A DNA stretch of 64,000 nt, taken from assembly GCF_001522585.2 (NCBI RefSeq), contig NZ_CP013373.1, positions 806,001 through 870,000 on the forward strand, written 5' to 3'. This document shows, in pieces, positions 53,676 through 63,271 of the stretch; positions within the stretch are counted from its first letter, which is position 1, and each line of letters opens with the position of its first letter. The translations under genes were made by a program, and so were the position numbers. The notes beneath the pieces were generated by a model. That model saw only the letters and a list, made by a program, of their open reading frames with translations, was not told the DNA's origin and searched no databases. The DNA comes from Burkholderia sp. NRF60-BP8 (GTDB lineage: Bacteria; Pseudomonadota; Gammaproteobacteria; Burkholderiales; Burkholderiaceae).

Positions 53676-54707
53676 ATGACCACCGACACCACTGGCCGCA
53701 CCGGCAATCCCGCGGCGGCCGCGAGCCCCGACCGGTTTCGCTACGGGTTCCTGAAGGGCAACCCGCAGCTCACGAAAAACGGCGAGCTGAAGCACCTGCT
53801 GTCGATCGAGGGCCTGCCGCGCTCGATCGTCAATCACATCCTCGATACGGCCGAGCAGTTCGTCAGCGTGACGGATCGCGAGGTGAAGAAGGTGCCGCTG
53901 CTGCGCGGCAAGTCCGTGTTCAACCTGTTCTTCGAGAACTCGACGCGCACGCGCACGACCTTCGAGATCGCCGCGACGCGCCTGTCGGCCGACGTGCTGA
54001 ACCTGAACATCAATGCGTCGTCGACGAGCAAGGGCGAATCGCTGCTCGACACGATCAACAACCTGTCGGCGATGCATGCCGACCTGTTCGTCGTGCGCCA
54101 CGCGTCGAGCGGCGCGCCGTACCTGATCGCCGAGCACTGCGCGCCGCACGTGCACGTGATCAACGCCGGCGACGGGCGCCACGCGCACCCGACGCAGGGC
54201 CTGCTCGACATGTACACGATCCGCCACTACAAGCGCGACTTCACGAAGCTGCGCGTGGCGATCGTCGGCGACATCCTGCATTCGCGCGTCGCACGCTCCG
54301 ACATCCATGCGCTCACCACGCTCGGCGTGCCGGAAGTGCGCGCGATCGGCCCGCGCACGCTGCTGCCGGGCGGGCTCGAGCAGATGGGCGTGAAGGTGTT
54401 CCACAACCTCGACGAGGGGCTGAAGGGCGTCGACGTGATCATCATGCTGCGCCTGCAGAACGAACGGATGAGCGGCGCGCTGCTGCCGTCCGCGCAGGAG
54501 TACTTCAAGACGTGGGGCCTGACGCCCGAGCGCCTCGCGCTCGCCGCGCCCGACGCGATCGTGATGCACCCGGGCCCGATGAACCGCGGCGTCGAGATCG
54601 ATTCACAGGTCGCCGACGGTCCGCAGTCGGTGATCCTCAACCAGGTCACGTTCGGCATCGCCGTGCGGATGGCGGTGATGGGCATCGTCGCCGGCAACAG
54701 CGACTGA
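53676..54707 (+). CDS. pyrB: aspartate carbamoyltransferase catalytic subunit
   Basis: Second step of UMP synthesis. 343 residues, longer than E. coli PyrB because of a ~25-residue N-terminal extension as in the class A (dodecameric) enzymes of Pseudomonas. Carbamoyl-phosphate loop '[13 protein letters not shown]', '[13 protein letters not shown]', '[14 protein letters not shown]' and '[12 protein letters not shown]' are intact. Followed 60 bp later by a dihydroorotase homologue, as in the PyrB-PyrC' complex. Confidence 0.96.
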   Translation: MTTDTTGRTGNPAAAASPDRFRYGFLKGNPQLTKNGELKHLLSIEGLPRSIVNHILDTAEQFVSVTDREVKKVPLLRGKSVFNLFFENSTRTRTTFEIAATRLSADVLNLNINASSTSKGESLLDTINNLSAMHADLFVVRHASSGAPYLIAEHCAPHVHVINAGDGRHAHPTQGLLDMYTIRHYKRDFTKLRVAIVGDILHSRVARSDIHALTTLGVPEVRAIGPRTLLPGGLEQMGVKVFHNLDEGLKGVDVIIMLRLQNERMSGALLPSAQEYFKTWGLTPERLALAAPDAIVMHPGPMNRGVEIDSQVADGPQSVILNQVTFGIAVRMAVMGIVAGNSD

Positions 54708-54767
54708 GCCTGCTGTCGCGCATCCGATCCACGCATTCAACGCAATCAACGCATTCACAGACAGCGC

Positions 54768-56045
54768 ATGAAGATTCATATCAAAGGCGGCACGCTGATC
54801 GACCCGGTCGCCGGCACCGAAGGGCAGGCCAACGTATTCGTCGCGGACGGCAAGATCGCCGCGCTTGGCAGCGCGCCGGCCGGTTTCAACGCGGACAGGA
54901 CGATCGACGCGTCGGGCCTGATCGTCGCGCCCGGCCTCGTCGACCTGTGCGCGCGGCTACGCGAGCCCGGCTACGAGCACAAGGCGACGCTCGCGTCCGA
55001 GATGGCCGCGGCCGTCGCGGGCGGCGTCACGACGCTCGTGTGCCCGCCGGACACCGACCCCGTGCTCGACGAGCCGGGCCTCGTCGAAATGCTCAAGTTC
55101 CGCGCGCGCAACCTGCGGCAGGCGAACGTGCATCCGCTCGGCGCGCTGACGGTCGGCCTCAAGGGCGAGGTGATCACCGAGATGGTCGCGCTGACCGAAT
55201 CCGGCTGCGTCGGCTTCACGCACGCCAACGTGCCGGTGCGCGACACGCAGGTGCTGCTGCGCGCGCTGCAATACGCGAGCACCTACGGCTACACGACGTG
55301 GCTGCGTCCGCTCGACGCGTTCATCGGCCGCGGCGGCGTGGCCGCGAGCGGCGCGCTCGCGTCGCGGCTCGGGCTCTCCGGCGTGCCGGTCGCGGCCGAG
55401 ACGATCGCACTGCACACCATTTTCGAACTGATGCGCGTCACGGGCGCGCGCGTGCACCTCGCACGCCTGTCGTCGGCGGCCGGGCTCGCGCTCGTGCGCG
55501 CGGCGAAGGCCGAAGGGCTGCCGGTGACCTGCGACGTCAGCGCGAACCACCTGCACCTGATCGACGTCGACATCGGCTACTTCGATTCGCAGTTCCGGCT
55601 CGACCCGCCGCTGCGCGGCGAGCGCGACCGTGAAGCGATCCGCGCGGCGCTCGCCGACGGCACGATCGATGCGATTTGCTCGGATCACACGCCGGTCGAC
55701 GATGACGAGAAGCTGCTGCCGTTCGGTGAAGCGACGCCGGGCGCGACGGGGCTCGAGCTGCTGCTGTCGCTGACGCTGAAGTGGGCGGACGAGACGCGCA
55801 CGCCGCTCGCGCAGGCGCTGCGCCGCATCACGTCCGCGCCGGCCGACGTGCTGCAACTGCCGGCGGGGCGCCTCGCCGAAGGCGGCGCGGCCGACCTGTG
55901 CGTATTCGATCCGCGCGCGCACTGGCGCGTCGAGCCGCGTGCGCTGAAGAGCCAGGGCCACAACTCGCCGTTCCTCGGCTACGAACTGCCGGCCATCGTG
56001 CGCACGACGCTCGTCGCCGGGCAGATCGCGTTCGAGCGCCACTGA
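54768..56045 (+). CDS. pyrC: dihydroorotase homologue, probably inactive PyrC' (PyrX type)
   Basis: 425 residues, amidohydrolase fold. The metal-binding HxH after strand 1 is lost: 'PGLVDLCARLREPG' has Cys61 and Arg63 where active class I dihydroorotases have His-x-His ('DxHVHLRxPG'). Other ligand positions are also altered ('SANHLHL'), although 'ICSDHTPVD' keeps the Asp. In Pseudomonas such an inactive homologue is needed to assemble and activate ATCase; the position behind pyrB supports the same role. An active dihydroorotase should be encoded elsewhere. Confidence 0.9.
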   Translation: MKIHIKGGTLIDPVAGTEGQANVFVADGKIAALGSAPAGFNADRTIDASGLIVAPGLVDLCARLREPGYEHKATLASEMAAAVAGGVTTLVCPPDTDPVLDEPGLVEMLKFRARNLRQANVHPLGALTVGLKGEVITEMVALTESGCVGFTHANVPVRDTQVLLRALQYASTYGYTTWLRPLDAFIGRGGVAASGALASRLGLSGVPVAAETIALHTIFELMRVTGARVHLARLSSAAGLALVRAAKAEGLPVTCDVSANHLHLIDVDIGYFDSQFRLDPPLRGERDREAIRAALADGTIDAICSDHTPVDDDEKLLPFGEATPGATGLELLLSLTLKWADETRTPLAQALRRITSAPADVLQLPAGRLAEGGAADLCVFDPRAHWRVEPRALKSQGHNSPFLGYELPAIVRTTLVAGQIAFERH

Positions 56046-56064
56046 ACCCCGTCGGACCTTCGCC

Positions 56065-56922
56065 ATGAACGCCATTCGCAAGCTGCGTCTCGTCTTTCAC
56101 CTGTTGCGCGGCATGGCGATCGTCGCGCTGCGTTTTTCGCACGTCACGCCCGCGCGCCGCGCCGAGCTGATACGCCGCTGGTCGCTCAAGATGCTGCGAA
56201 TCTGCGGGATGCGCCTCGTCGTCCACAACGACGGCGCGCGGCTCGACGCGAGCGCGCTCGTCGTGGGCAACCACGTCTCGTGGCTCGACATCTATGCGGT
56301 CAACGCGTGGCGGCCGACGCCGTTCGTGTCCAAGGCCGAGGTGCGGCAGTGGCCGGTCGTCGGCTGGCTCGCCGAGAAGCTCGACACCGTGTTCCTGCAG
56401 CGCGAGAAGCGTACCGAGGCGATGCGGATCATGCACGAGATGGCCGAGCGCCTGCGCAACGGCGGCGTGATGTGCGTGTTTCCGGAAGGGACGACGTCCG
56501 ACGGCCAGGATCTGCTGCCGTTCCATGCGAACCTGTTCCAGGCCGCGGTATCGGCCGGCTGCGCGGTGCAGCCGATTTGCCTGATGTACGAGGACGCGCA
56601 CGGGCGGCAGTCGGTCGCGCCGGCGTACACGGGCGACCTGTCGCTCGGCAAGTCGCTCGACATGGTGCTGCGCGGCGGCCCGCTCGTCGCGCACCTGTAC
56701 GTGTGCGAACCGATCGCGCCGGGCGGCGACCGCCGGGCGACGTCCGCGGCGGCGCGCGACGCGATCGCCGCCGCATTGGCGACGCTGCAGGAGAAGGTCG
56801 GCAAGCCGACGGCCGAGTCGCTTGCCGAGCTGCAGAAGCATGCGTATCCGGCGACCGAGCTCCGCGCCGATGCTGCGGGCGATGCGACGACCGACGCGCC
56901 CGTGCCGGGGCGCGAGGGCTGA
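56065..56922 (+). CDS. plsC: 1-acyl-sn-glycerol-3-phosphate acyltransferase
   Basis: Makes phosphatidic acid from lysophosphatidic acid at the inner membrane. 285 residues. Acyltransferase motif I 'NHVSWLD' (HxxxxD), a further motif 'DTVFLQREKR', and motif III 'VFPEGTTSDG'. An N-terminal amphipathic or membrane segment precedes. It is 19 bp behind pyrC'; the hairpin at 56922-56940 and the convergent apaH end the unit. Confidence 0.92.
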   Translation: MNAIRKLRLVFHLLRGMAIVALRFSHVTPARRAELIRRWSLKMLRICGMRLVVHNDGARLDASALVVGNHVSWLDIYAVNAWRPTPFVSKAEVRQWPVVGWLAEKLDTVFLQREKRTEAMRIMHEMAERLRNGGVMCVFPEGTTSDGQDLLPFHANLFQAAVSAGCAVQPICLMYEDAHGRQSVAPAYTGDLSLGKSLDMVLRGGPLVAHLYVCEPIAPGGDRRATSAAARDAIAAALATLQEKVGKPTAESLAELQKHAYPATELRADAAGDATTDAPVPGREG

Positions 56923-56940
56923 CGCGCCACCGCGGCGCGT
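56922..56940. terminator. short hairpin between plsC and apaH
   Basis: 7-bp stem acgcgcc / ggcgcgt with a 5-base loop in the 32-bp space between the convergent stops; no T run. Confidence 0.4.
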
Positions 56941-56954
56941 GAATCGGCGTGCCG

Positions 56955-57794
56955 TCACTCGCCGCCCGGCGAGCGGCACGCTTCGCACTGCACCTGCGTG
57001 ACCGTGCGCTGCGCCGGATCGGCCGTCAGTCGCACGGCCGACAACTGGTTTCCCCATACGCAACCCGAATCGAGCGCGACGACGTTGTCGCGCAGCATCA
57101 GGCCGAGCGCGGCCCAGTGCCCGAACACGACCGTCACGTCCTCGGTGCGGCGCCCCGGCACGTCGAACCACGGCAGGTAGCCGGGCGGCGCGCTGTCGGG
57201 GCCGCCGTTCGCCTTGAATTCCATCGCGCCGTCGGGTGTGCAGAAGCGCAGGCGCGTGAACGCATTGAATGCGACGCGCATCCGGTCGCGTTTCTTCAGG
57301 TTCGGACTCCACTGGTTCGGCTCGTTGCCGTACAGGCCTTGCAACGTGTCGCGCCAGTCGGGGGCACGCAGCGCGTGCTGCAGTTCGTCGGCAAGTTGGA
57401 GCGCAAGCGCGGTGTCCCATTGCGGCAGCACGCCGGCGTGCACGAGCAGTTTTCCGTCTTCGACATGCACGAACGGACGGTGGCGGACCCAGTCGAGCAG
57501 CGCGTCGGCGTCGGGCGCGTCGAGGATCTCGCCGATGGTGTCGCCGGGGCGTTCGGTGCGGATCCCGGCCGAGACGGCGAGCAAATGAAGGTCGTGGTTG
57601 CCGAGAACGACGGTCGCGCGCGGGCCGAGATCGACAATGGCGCGCAAGGCGGCGAGCGAGCCCGGGCCGCGGTTGACGACGTCGCCGGCGATCCAGAGCG
57701 GGGTGTCGGCGGGGGCTGAAAGCTTGGCCAGCAGCGACTGGAAAGCGGAATGACAGCCTTGGATGTCGCCGATGGCGATGGGAGGGAGGGTCAT
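56955..57794 (-). CDS. apaH: symmetrical bis(5'-nucleosyl)-tetraphosphatase
   Basis: Hydrolyses Ap4A to two ADP; also linked to Np4-cap removal from RNA. 279 residues with the metallophosphatase motifs 'IAIGDIQGC', 'GDVVNRGPGS' and 'VVLGNHDLHLL', then 'LVHAGVLP' and 'VVFGHWA'. Convergent with plsC, divergent from rmlB. Confidence 0.95.
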   Translation of the reverse strand: MTLPPIAIGDIQGCHSAFQSLLAKLSAPADTPLWIAGDVVNRGPGSLAALRAIVDLGPRATVVLGNHDLHLLAVSAGIRTERPGDTIGEILDAPDADALLDWVRHRPFVHVEDGKLLVHAGVLPQWDTALALQLADELQHALRAPDWRDTLQGLYGNEPNQWSPNLKKRDRMRVAFNAFTRLRFCTPDGAMEFKANGGPDSAPPGYLPWFDVPGRRTEDVTVVFGHWAALGLMLRDNVVALDSGCVWGNQLSAVRLTADPAQRTVTQVQCEACRSPGGE

Positions 57795-58137
57795 GGGGCG
57801 GCGGACTTTGCGAGTATCGAGAACGCGGGAAAAATTATCCAGTCAATGCGGCGCAGTGCGATTTCTGTTCCGCAACGGCGCGGCAATCTGGCAATAAATT
57901 TCGCGCTCGGAAAGGGTTCGAAGCGCTGTATCAAGTTGTTAGCGGCATGGCTTTTGCAGGGGGCGGCTCCCTATAATCGTCGCTTTCCCCAACAAAATTA
58001 GCATTTCATGACTTTGGAGGCCATGTCGACCGGTTAAAATTCCCGGTCTGACGTGGCAATCACAAGCTACCGGCATTTGCGAATCCGATGTGGCCGGCGC
58101 CTGATGGCGCCTGCCGCACACTATTTGAGGGAGCCTC
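57795..58137. other. divergent promoter region of apaH and the rml cluster
   Basis: 343 bp, lower GC than the flanks. A TATAAT at 57972-57977 on the plus strand could be the -10 box of the rml operon, but no convincing -35 lies 16-18 bp upstream. No JUMPstart/ops element was found. Short ORFs here are not credible. Confidence 0.5.
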
Positions 58138-59199
58138 ATGATCCTGGTTACGGGCGGCGCGGGTTTTATCGGTGCCAATTTTGTACTCGACTGGCTGCGC
58201 GCATCCGACGAAGCCGTGCTCAACGTTGACAAGCTGACGTACGCAGGGAACCTGCGCACGCTGCAGTCGCTGGACGGAAACCCGAAGCACGTGTTTGCCC
58301 GCGTCGACATCTGCGACCGTGATGCACTCGACGCACTCCTGGCCCAGCACAAGCCCCGCGCGGTGCTGCATTTCGCGGCCGAAAGCCATGTCGACCGCTC
58401 GATCCACGGCCCCGCGGACTTCGTGCAGACCAACGTCGTCGGCACGTTCACGCTGCTCGAGGCGACCCGCCAGTACTGGAACGGCCTGAACGACGCCGAC
58501 AAGGCCGCGTTCCGCTTCCTGCACGTGTCGACCGACGAGGTATTCGGTTCGCTGTCGGCCACCGACCCGCAATTCTCCGAGACGACGCCGTACGCGCCGA
58601 ACAGCCCGTATTCGGCGACGAAGGCGGGCTCCGACCACCTGGTACGCGCATACCATCATACGTACGGTCTGCCGGTGCTGACGACGAACTGTTCGAACAA
58701 CTACGGCCCGTACCAGTTCCCCGAGAAATTGATCCCGTTGATGATCGCGAATGCGCTCGCGGGCAAGCCGCTGCCGGTGTATGGCGACGGCCAGAACGTG
58801 CGCGACTGGCTGTACGTCGGCGATCACTGCAGCGCGATCCGCGAAGTGCTCGCGCGCGGCGTGCCGGGCGAGACGTACAACGTCGGCGGCTGGAACGAGA
58901 AGAAGAACCTCGAAGTCGTGCATACGCTGTGCGACCTGCTCGACAAGGCGCGCCCGAAGGCAGCCGGGTCGTACCGCGATCAGATCACCTATGTGACCGA
59001 CCGCCCCGGCCATGATCGCCGCTACGCGATCGATGCGCGCAAGCTCGAACGCGAGCTCGGCTGGAAGCCGGCGGAAACGTTCGAGACGGGCTTGGCGAAG
59101 ACGGTCGACTGGTACCTCGACAACCAGGCCTGGGCCGACGAGGTCGCATCGGGCGAGTACCGCAAGTGGGTCGAGACGAACTACGCGAAACGCACCTGA
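58138..59199 (+). CDS. rfbB: dTDP-glucose 4,6-dehydratase
   Basis: Second step of dTDP-L-rhamnose synthesis. 353 residues. NAD motif '[13 protein letters not shown]', 'STDEVFGSL' and the catalytic 'YSATKAG' (Tyr-x3-Lys) are intact, as is '[17 protein letters not shown]'. First gene of a tightly packed rml operon; rfbA starts 12 bp after the stop. Confidence 0.97.
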   Translation: MILVTGGAGFIGANFVLDWLRASDEAVLNVDKLTYAGNLRTLQSLDGNPKHVFARVDICDRDALDALLAQHKPRAVLHFAAESHVDRSIHGPADFVQTNVVGTFTLLEATRQYWNGLNDADKAAFRFLHVSTDEVFGSLSATDPQFSETTPYAPNSPYSATKAGSDHLVRAYHHTYGLPVLTTNCSNNYGPYQFPEKLIPLMIANALAGKPLPVYGDGQNVRDWLYVGDHCSAIREVLARGVPGETYNVGGWNEKKNLEVVHTLCDLLDKARPKAAGSYRDQITYVTDRPGHDRRYAIDARKLERELGWKPAETFETGLAKTVDWYLDNQAWADEVASGEYRKWVETNYAKRT

Positions 59200-59210
59200 G
59201 GAGAGAAGCG

Positions 59211-60104
59211 ATGGCACGTAAAGGCATCATTCTCGCCGGCGGTTCCGGTACCCGGCTGTATCCGATCACGCACGTCGTATCGAAGCAGCTCCTGCCGGTG
59301 TACGACAAGCCGATGATCTACTACCCGCTGTCTACGCTGATGATCGCGGGTATTCGCGATGTGCTGATCATCTCGACGCCGCAGGACACGCCGCGCTTCG
59401 AGTCGATGCTCGGCGACGGCAGCCAGTGGGGGATGAACATCCAGTACGCGGTGCAGCCGTCGCCCGACGGTCTTGCGCAGGCGTTCATCATCGGCAAGGA
59501 ATTCGTCGGCAACGATCCGTCGGCGCTGATCCTCGGCGACAACATCTTCTACGGGCACGATCTCGCGAAGCAGCTCGAGCGTGCGCATGCGCAGGAAAGC
59601 GGCGCGACCGTGTTTGCGTATCACGTGCACGACCCGGAGCGTTATGGTGTCGTCGAATTCGACAAGTCGTTCCGCGCGCTGTCGATCGAGGAGAAGCCGG
59701 CCAAGCCGCGCTCGAACTACGCGGTGACGGGCCTGTATTTCTACGACAACCGCGTATGCGACATCGCGGCCGACATCAAGCCGTCGCCGCGCGGCGAGCT
59801 GGAAATCACCGACGTCAACTCGCGCTATCTTGATAGCGGCGCGCTGAATGTCGAGATCATGGGGCGCGGCTATGCGTGGCTCGACACCGGCACGCACGAT
59901 TCGCTGATCGAGGCGGCCAGTTTCATCGCGACGCTGCAGAAGCGACAGGGTCTTGTGGTCGCCTGTCCGGAAGAGATCGCGTATCGCCGCAACTGGATCG
60001 ACGCGGAGCAAGTGCTGAAGCTCGCCCAGCCGCTCGCGAAGAACGCATACGGTCAGTACCTGAAGAACATTCTTACGGATCAAGTCGCATGGCCATCCAA
60101 GTAA
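59211..60104 (+). CDS. rfbA: glucose-1-phosphate thymidylyltransferase
   Basis: First step of dTDP-rhamnose synthesis. 297 residues from ATG at 59211 with 'gaggagagaag' upstream. '[14 protein letters not shown]' nucleotide-binding start, '[11 protein letters not shown]', '[13 protein letters not shown]', '[20 protein letters not shown]'. Overlaps rfbC by 16 bp. Confidence 0.97.
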   Translation: MARKGIILAGGSGTRLYPITHVVSKQLLPVYDKPMIYYPLSTLMIAGIRDVLIISTPQDTPRFESMLGDGSQWGMNIQYAVQPSPDGLAQAFIIGKEFVGNDPSALILGDNIFYGHDLAKQLERAHAQESGATVFAYHVHDPERYGVVEFDKSFRALSIEEKPAKPRSNYAVTGLYFYDNRVCDIAADIKPSPRGELEITDVNSRYLDSGALNVEIMGRGYAWLDTGTHDSLIEAASFIATLQKRQGLVVACPEEIAYRRNWIDAEQVLKLAQPLAKNAYGQYLKNILTDQVAWPSK

Positions 60105-60640
60105 CGGCAACGGCGCTGCCCGAAGTCAAGATCATCGAGCCGAAGGTGTTCGGCGACGCGCGCGGATTCTTCTACGAGAGCTTCAACGGGAAGGAATTCG
60201 CCGAGCAGGTCGCGCCCGGCGTCGAATTCGTACAGGACAACCATTCGCGCTCGTCGAAGGGCGTGCTGCGCGGGCTGCACTATCAGATCCAGCACGCGCA
60301 GGGCAAGCTCGTTCGCGTGGTCGAAGGCGAAGTGTTCGACGTGGCCGTCGACATTCGCAAGGGGTCGCCGAACTTCGGCAAGTGGGTGGGCGTGGTGCTG
60401 TCGAACGACAACCACCGCCAACTGTGGGTGCCGCCCGGTTTCGCGCACGGGTTCGTCGTGCTGTCGGAGGCCGCGCAGTTCCTCTACAAGACGACCGACT
60501 ACTGGTTTCCGGAACACGAGCGCAGCATCGTGTGGAACGATCCGGAGATCGGGATCGAATGGCCGATCGATTTCGAGCCGCTGCTGGCGGCGAAGGATTC
60601 GGCCGGCAAGCGGTTGAGCGAAGCCGAAGTTTATGCGTGA
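60089..60640 (+). CDS. rfbC: dTDP-4-dehydrorhamnose 3,5-epimerase
   Basis: 183 residues, cupin fold. '[17 protein letters not shown]' with catalytic His, '[13 protein letters not shown]' and '[15 protein letters not shown]' with the Asp/His network and 'KTTDYW'. The start lies inside rfbA and the stop overlaps rfbD by 8 bp. Confidence 0.96.
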   Translation: MAIQVTATALPEVKIIEPKVFGDARGFFYESFNGKEFAEQVAPGVEFVQDNHSRSSKGVLRGLHYQIQHAQGKLVRVVEGEVFDVAVDIRKGSPNFGKWVGVVLSNDNHRQLWVPPGFAHGFVVLSEAAQFLYKTTDYWFPEHERSIVWNDPEIGIEWPIDFEPLLAAKDSAGKRLSEAEVYA

Positions 60641-61532
60641 GGTGGGTGTGACTCCTGAACCGACGATCCTCGTGACGGGTGTGAATGGCCAGGTCGGGTT
60701 CGAACTGCTGCGTTCGCTGCAAGGCCTCGGCCACGTGGTGGCGTGCGACCGTTCGATGCTCGACCTGACCGATCTCGATCGGGTGCGCAGCGTCGTACGC
60801 GAGCTGAAGCCGTCGATCATCGTGAATCCGGCTGCGTACACGGCCGTCGACAAGGCGGAGACGGACGTCGACGCCGCGCGTCGGCTGAATGCCGACGTCC
60901 CGCGTGCCTTTGCGGAGGAGGCGGCGCGCCTCGGTGCAGCGCTGATTCATTACTCGACCGACTATGTGTTCGACGGGACCAAAGAGGGCGCCTATGTCGA
61001 AACGGACGCGACCAACCCGCAGAACGTGTACGGGCTGACCAAGCTCGAGGGCGAGCAGGCCATCGCGGCAACAGGATGCGCGCACCTGATCCTGCGAACG
61101 AGCTGGGTGTACGGCCGGCGCGGCAAGAACTTCCTGCTGACGATGCTGAAGCTCGGGAGCGAGCGTCCGGAGTTGCGTGTCGTCGCGGATCAGGTCGGTG
61201 CGCCGACGTGGTCGAAGACGATCGCCACCGCGACCGCGCACATCGTCACACAGGCATTGGCGGCCGATAGCGCGGACTGGTGGGCGCAGCGTTCCGGCGT
61301 TTATCACTTCACGTCGGCCGGTGCCACGTCGTGGCACGGGTTTGCCGAGGCAATCTTCGCCCATGCAATGGGCGAGCGTGCGCCGAAGGTGCTGCCGATT
61401 CCGGCGAGCGACTACCCGGTTCCGGCCAAGCGCCCGTCCAATTCGCGACTGTCTCACGACAAGCTGACCGAAGCGTTCGGGTTGCGGTTGCCGGACTGGG
61501 CCGATGCGCTGAAGCTGTGCCTGAGTGAGTAA
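60633..61532 (+). CDS. rfbD: dTDP-4-dehydrorhamnose reductase
   Basis: Final step to dTDP-L-rhamnose. 299 residues. 'ILVTGVNGQVGFELL' NADPH motif, 'INPAAYTAVDKAE'-type segment ('VNPAAYTAVDKAETD'), 'YSTDYVFDGT', catalytic 'YGLTKLEGE'. ATG at 60633 overlaps rfbC; a GTG five codons later is also possible. Overlaps the glycosyltransferase by 8 bp. Confidence 0.96.
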   Translation: MREVGVTPEPTILVTGVNGQVGFELLRSLQGLGHVVACDRSMLDLTDLDRVRSVVRELKPSIIVNPAAYTAVDKAETDVDAARRLNADVPRAFAEEAARLGAALIHYSTDYVFDGTKEGAYVETDATNPQNVYGLTKLEGEQAIAATGCAHLILRTSWVYGRRGKNFLLTMLKLGSERPELRVVADQVGAPTWSKTIATATAHIVTQALAADSADWWAQRSGVYHFTSAGATSWHGFAEAIFAHAMGERAPKVLPIPASDYPVPAKRPSNSRLSHDKLTEAFGLRLPDWADALKLCLSE

Positions 61533-62433
61533 CTTGGATCAGAATTCCGCGGTTCAGGAGCGGGCCGGCGTCGTGATCGTGTTTTACCGACCGGATAGCG
61601 GTTGCGTGGCTCGTGCAAACCGGCTCGCCAAAGTATGGCCGTGCGTGGTGGTGGATAACACGGAGACCGTGTCGACGCCAGAGGCGCTCGGCCTCGACCG
61701 GCGAGTTGATTATGTCGCCAATGGTGCGAACCTCGGCATTGCGACGGCGCTCAACCAGGGGGTCGAGCGCCTGATCGCGGCCGGTTGTACGGCAGCATTG
61801 CTGTTCGATCAGGATAGCGAGCCGTCGGACGAATTGCTGATCGAGCTGCCTCGGACGATGGCGGCCGAACGCATGCGTAATCGTCGCGTAGCGCTCATCG
61901 GCCCCGCGTACGAGGATGCACGATTGGGCGGCGTCGCGCCGTTCGTCCGCTTCGGGTACGTGAAGCTGCGCCGGATTCAGCCGGACGGTGTGCAGCCGGT
62001 CGACGTCGACTTTCTGATCACGTCGGGATCGTGCGTGAATCTCGCTGTATGGCGCGACATCGGCCCGATGGACGACTCGCTGTTCATCGACTTCGTCGAT
62101 CTCGAATGGTGTGTCCGCGCGCGCTCGAAGGGGTACGCGGTGCTCGGCGCGCCGGCGCTGCGGTTGAAGCACGAACTGGGCGGTGAACCAGTGAAGGTGT
62201 TCGGGCGGAGCTACCCGGGGCATAGTGCGGTTCGGCATTACTATCTGTTCCGCAATGCGGTCGCGCTGGTTCGGCGTTCTTACGTACCCTGGAGCTGGAA
62301 GTCGACCGAACTGGTCAAGATGCCGGTCCGGCTTGCGATCTACGCGTTGTTCATGCAGCCGCGAATGGCGCATCTGCGGTTGTCGATGCTCGGGATCTGG
62401 CACGGACTGACCGGTCGTACCGGCGCGCTGTGA
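61525..62433 (+). CDS. family 2 glycosyltransferase, probable rhamnosyltransferase
   Basis: 302 residues from GTG at 61525. GT-A fold: 'GVVIVFYRPD', 'NGANLGIATALNQGVE', the nucleotide-metal site 'LLFDQDSEPSDELL' (DxD-type), and 'FIDFVDLEWCVRARSKGYAV' (ED-type acceptor region). It resembles RfbF/WbbL-like rhamnosyltransferases. The position directly behind rmlBACD supports dTDP-rhamnose as donor; the acceptor is unknown. Confidence 0.85.
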   Translation: MSNLDQNSAVQERAGVVIVFYRPDSGCVARANRLAKVWPCVVVDNTETVSTPEALGLDRRVDYVANGANLGIATALNQGVERLIAAGCTAALLFDQDSEPSDELLIELPRTMAAERMRNRRVALIGPAYEDARLGGVAPFVRFGYVKLRRIQPDGVQPVDVDFLITSGSCVNLAVWRDIGPMDDSLFIDFVDLEWCVRARSKGYAVLGAPALRLKHELGGEPVKVFGRSYPGHSAVRHYYLFRNAVALVRRSYVPWSWKSTELVKMPVRLAIYALFMQPRMAHLRLSMLGIWHGLTGRTGAL

Positions 62434-62478
62434 CGCGCCGGTGCCCATTTTTCAATCTCATTCAACTAAAAAGCTTGC

Positions 62479-63261
62479 ATGCTGACTCTTTCACTTGCTG
62501 ACCTCAAACAGAGCATCGCGTCCTGGCGGTTGTGGACGCTGCTCGGATGGCTCGAAATCAGGCAGCGCTATGCGCGCTCGAGCGTCGGCCCGTTCTGGCT
62601 CACGATCAGCATGGGCGTGATGATTACGTCGCTCGGCGTAGTCTACGGCACATTGTTCGGTCAGAAGATGAGTGACTATTTGCCGTTCCTCGCGTCGAGT
62701 ATCGTGCTGTGGGGGCTTTTCTCGCAGACGATCCAGGAGGGAAGCGTCGCGTATATCAGTAGCGGGTCCTACATCCGCCAGGTTCCCACGCCAAAACTGA
62801 TCTACATTCTACAAGTCGTATGGCGAAATCTGATCGTCCTGGCCCACAACTTCGTCATCATCATCGGTCTCCTGATGATCTTCGGCGTCAAAAGCTGGGA
62901 GACGTTGCCGATGTTCATTCCGGGGTTGCTGGTGTACGTTCTGAATGCGATGTGGATCGCGATGCTGACAAGCTTGTTGTCAGCACGCTTTCGCGATCTT
63001 CCGCAGATTATCGGTGCGCTGCTCCAGGTCGCGTTCTATGTCACGCCGATCATTTTCCGTCCCAACGCACTGAACCGGTTCTCGTTCATCGTCGAGTGGA
63101 ATCCGCTTGCCTATCTGATCGATGTCGTGCGGGGTCCGCTGATCGGACAGATGCCGAGCATGCTGACGTGGGAAGTGACCATCGGCATGGCGGTCATCGG
63201 ATGGCCGATCGCGTTGCTGATGACTGGTCGTTATCTGAAACGTCTGCCGTACTGGATCTGA
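62479..63261 (+). CDS. wzm: polysaccharide ABC exporter permease
   Basis: 260 residues, six membrane segments ('FWLTISMGVMITSLGVVYGTLFG', split here; 'FYVTPIIFRPNAL', the typical ABC-2 segment). Wzm/KpsM family: moves undecaprenyl-linked O-antigen or similar glycan across the inner membrane. Spaced 10 bp from its ATPase partner. Confidence 0.92.
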   Translation: MLTLSLADLKQSIASWRLWTLLGWLEIRQRYARSSVGPFWLTISMGVMITSLGVVYGTLFGQKMSDYLPFLASSIVLWGLFSQTIQEGSVAYISSGSYIRQVPTPKLIYILQVVWRNLIVLAHNFVIIIGLLMIFGVKSWETLPMFIPGLLVYVLNAMWIAMLTSLLSARFRDLPQIIGALLQVAFYVTPIIFRPNALNRFSFIVEWNPLAYLIDVVRGPLIGQMPSMLTWEVTIGMAVIGWPIALLMTGRYLKRLPYWI

Positions 63262-63271
63262 AGAGGACGAC

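Noticed and set aside
57795..58137. JUMPstart/ops element expected before a polysaccharide cluster
   Set aside because: No matching conserved sequence is present; only a TATAAT box is seen.
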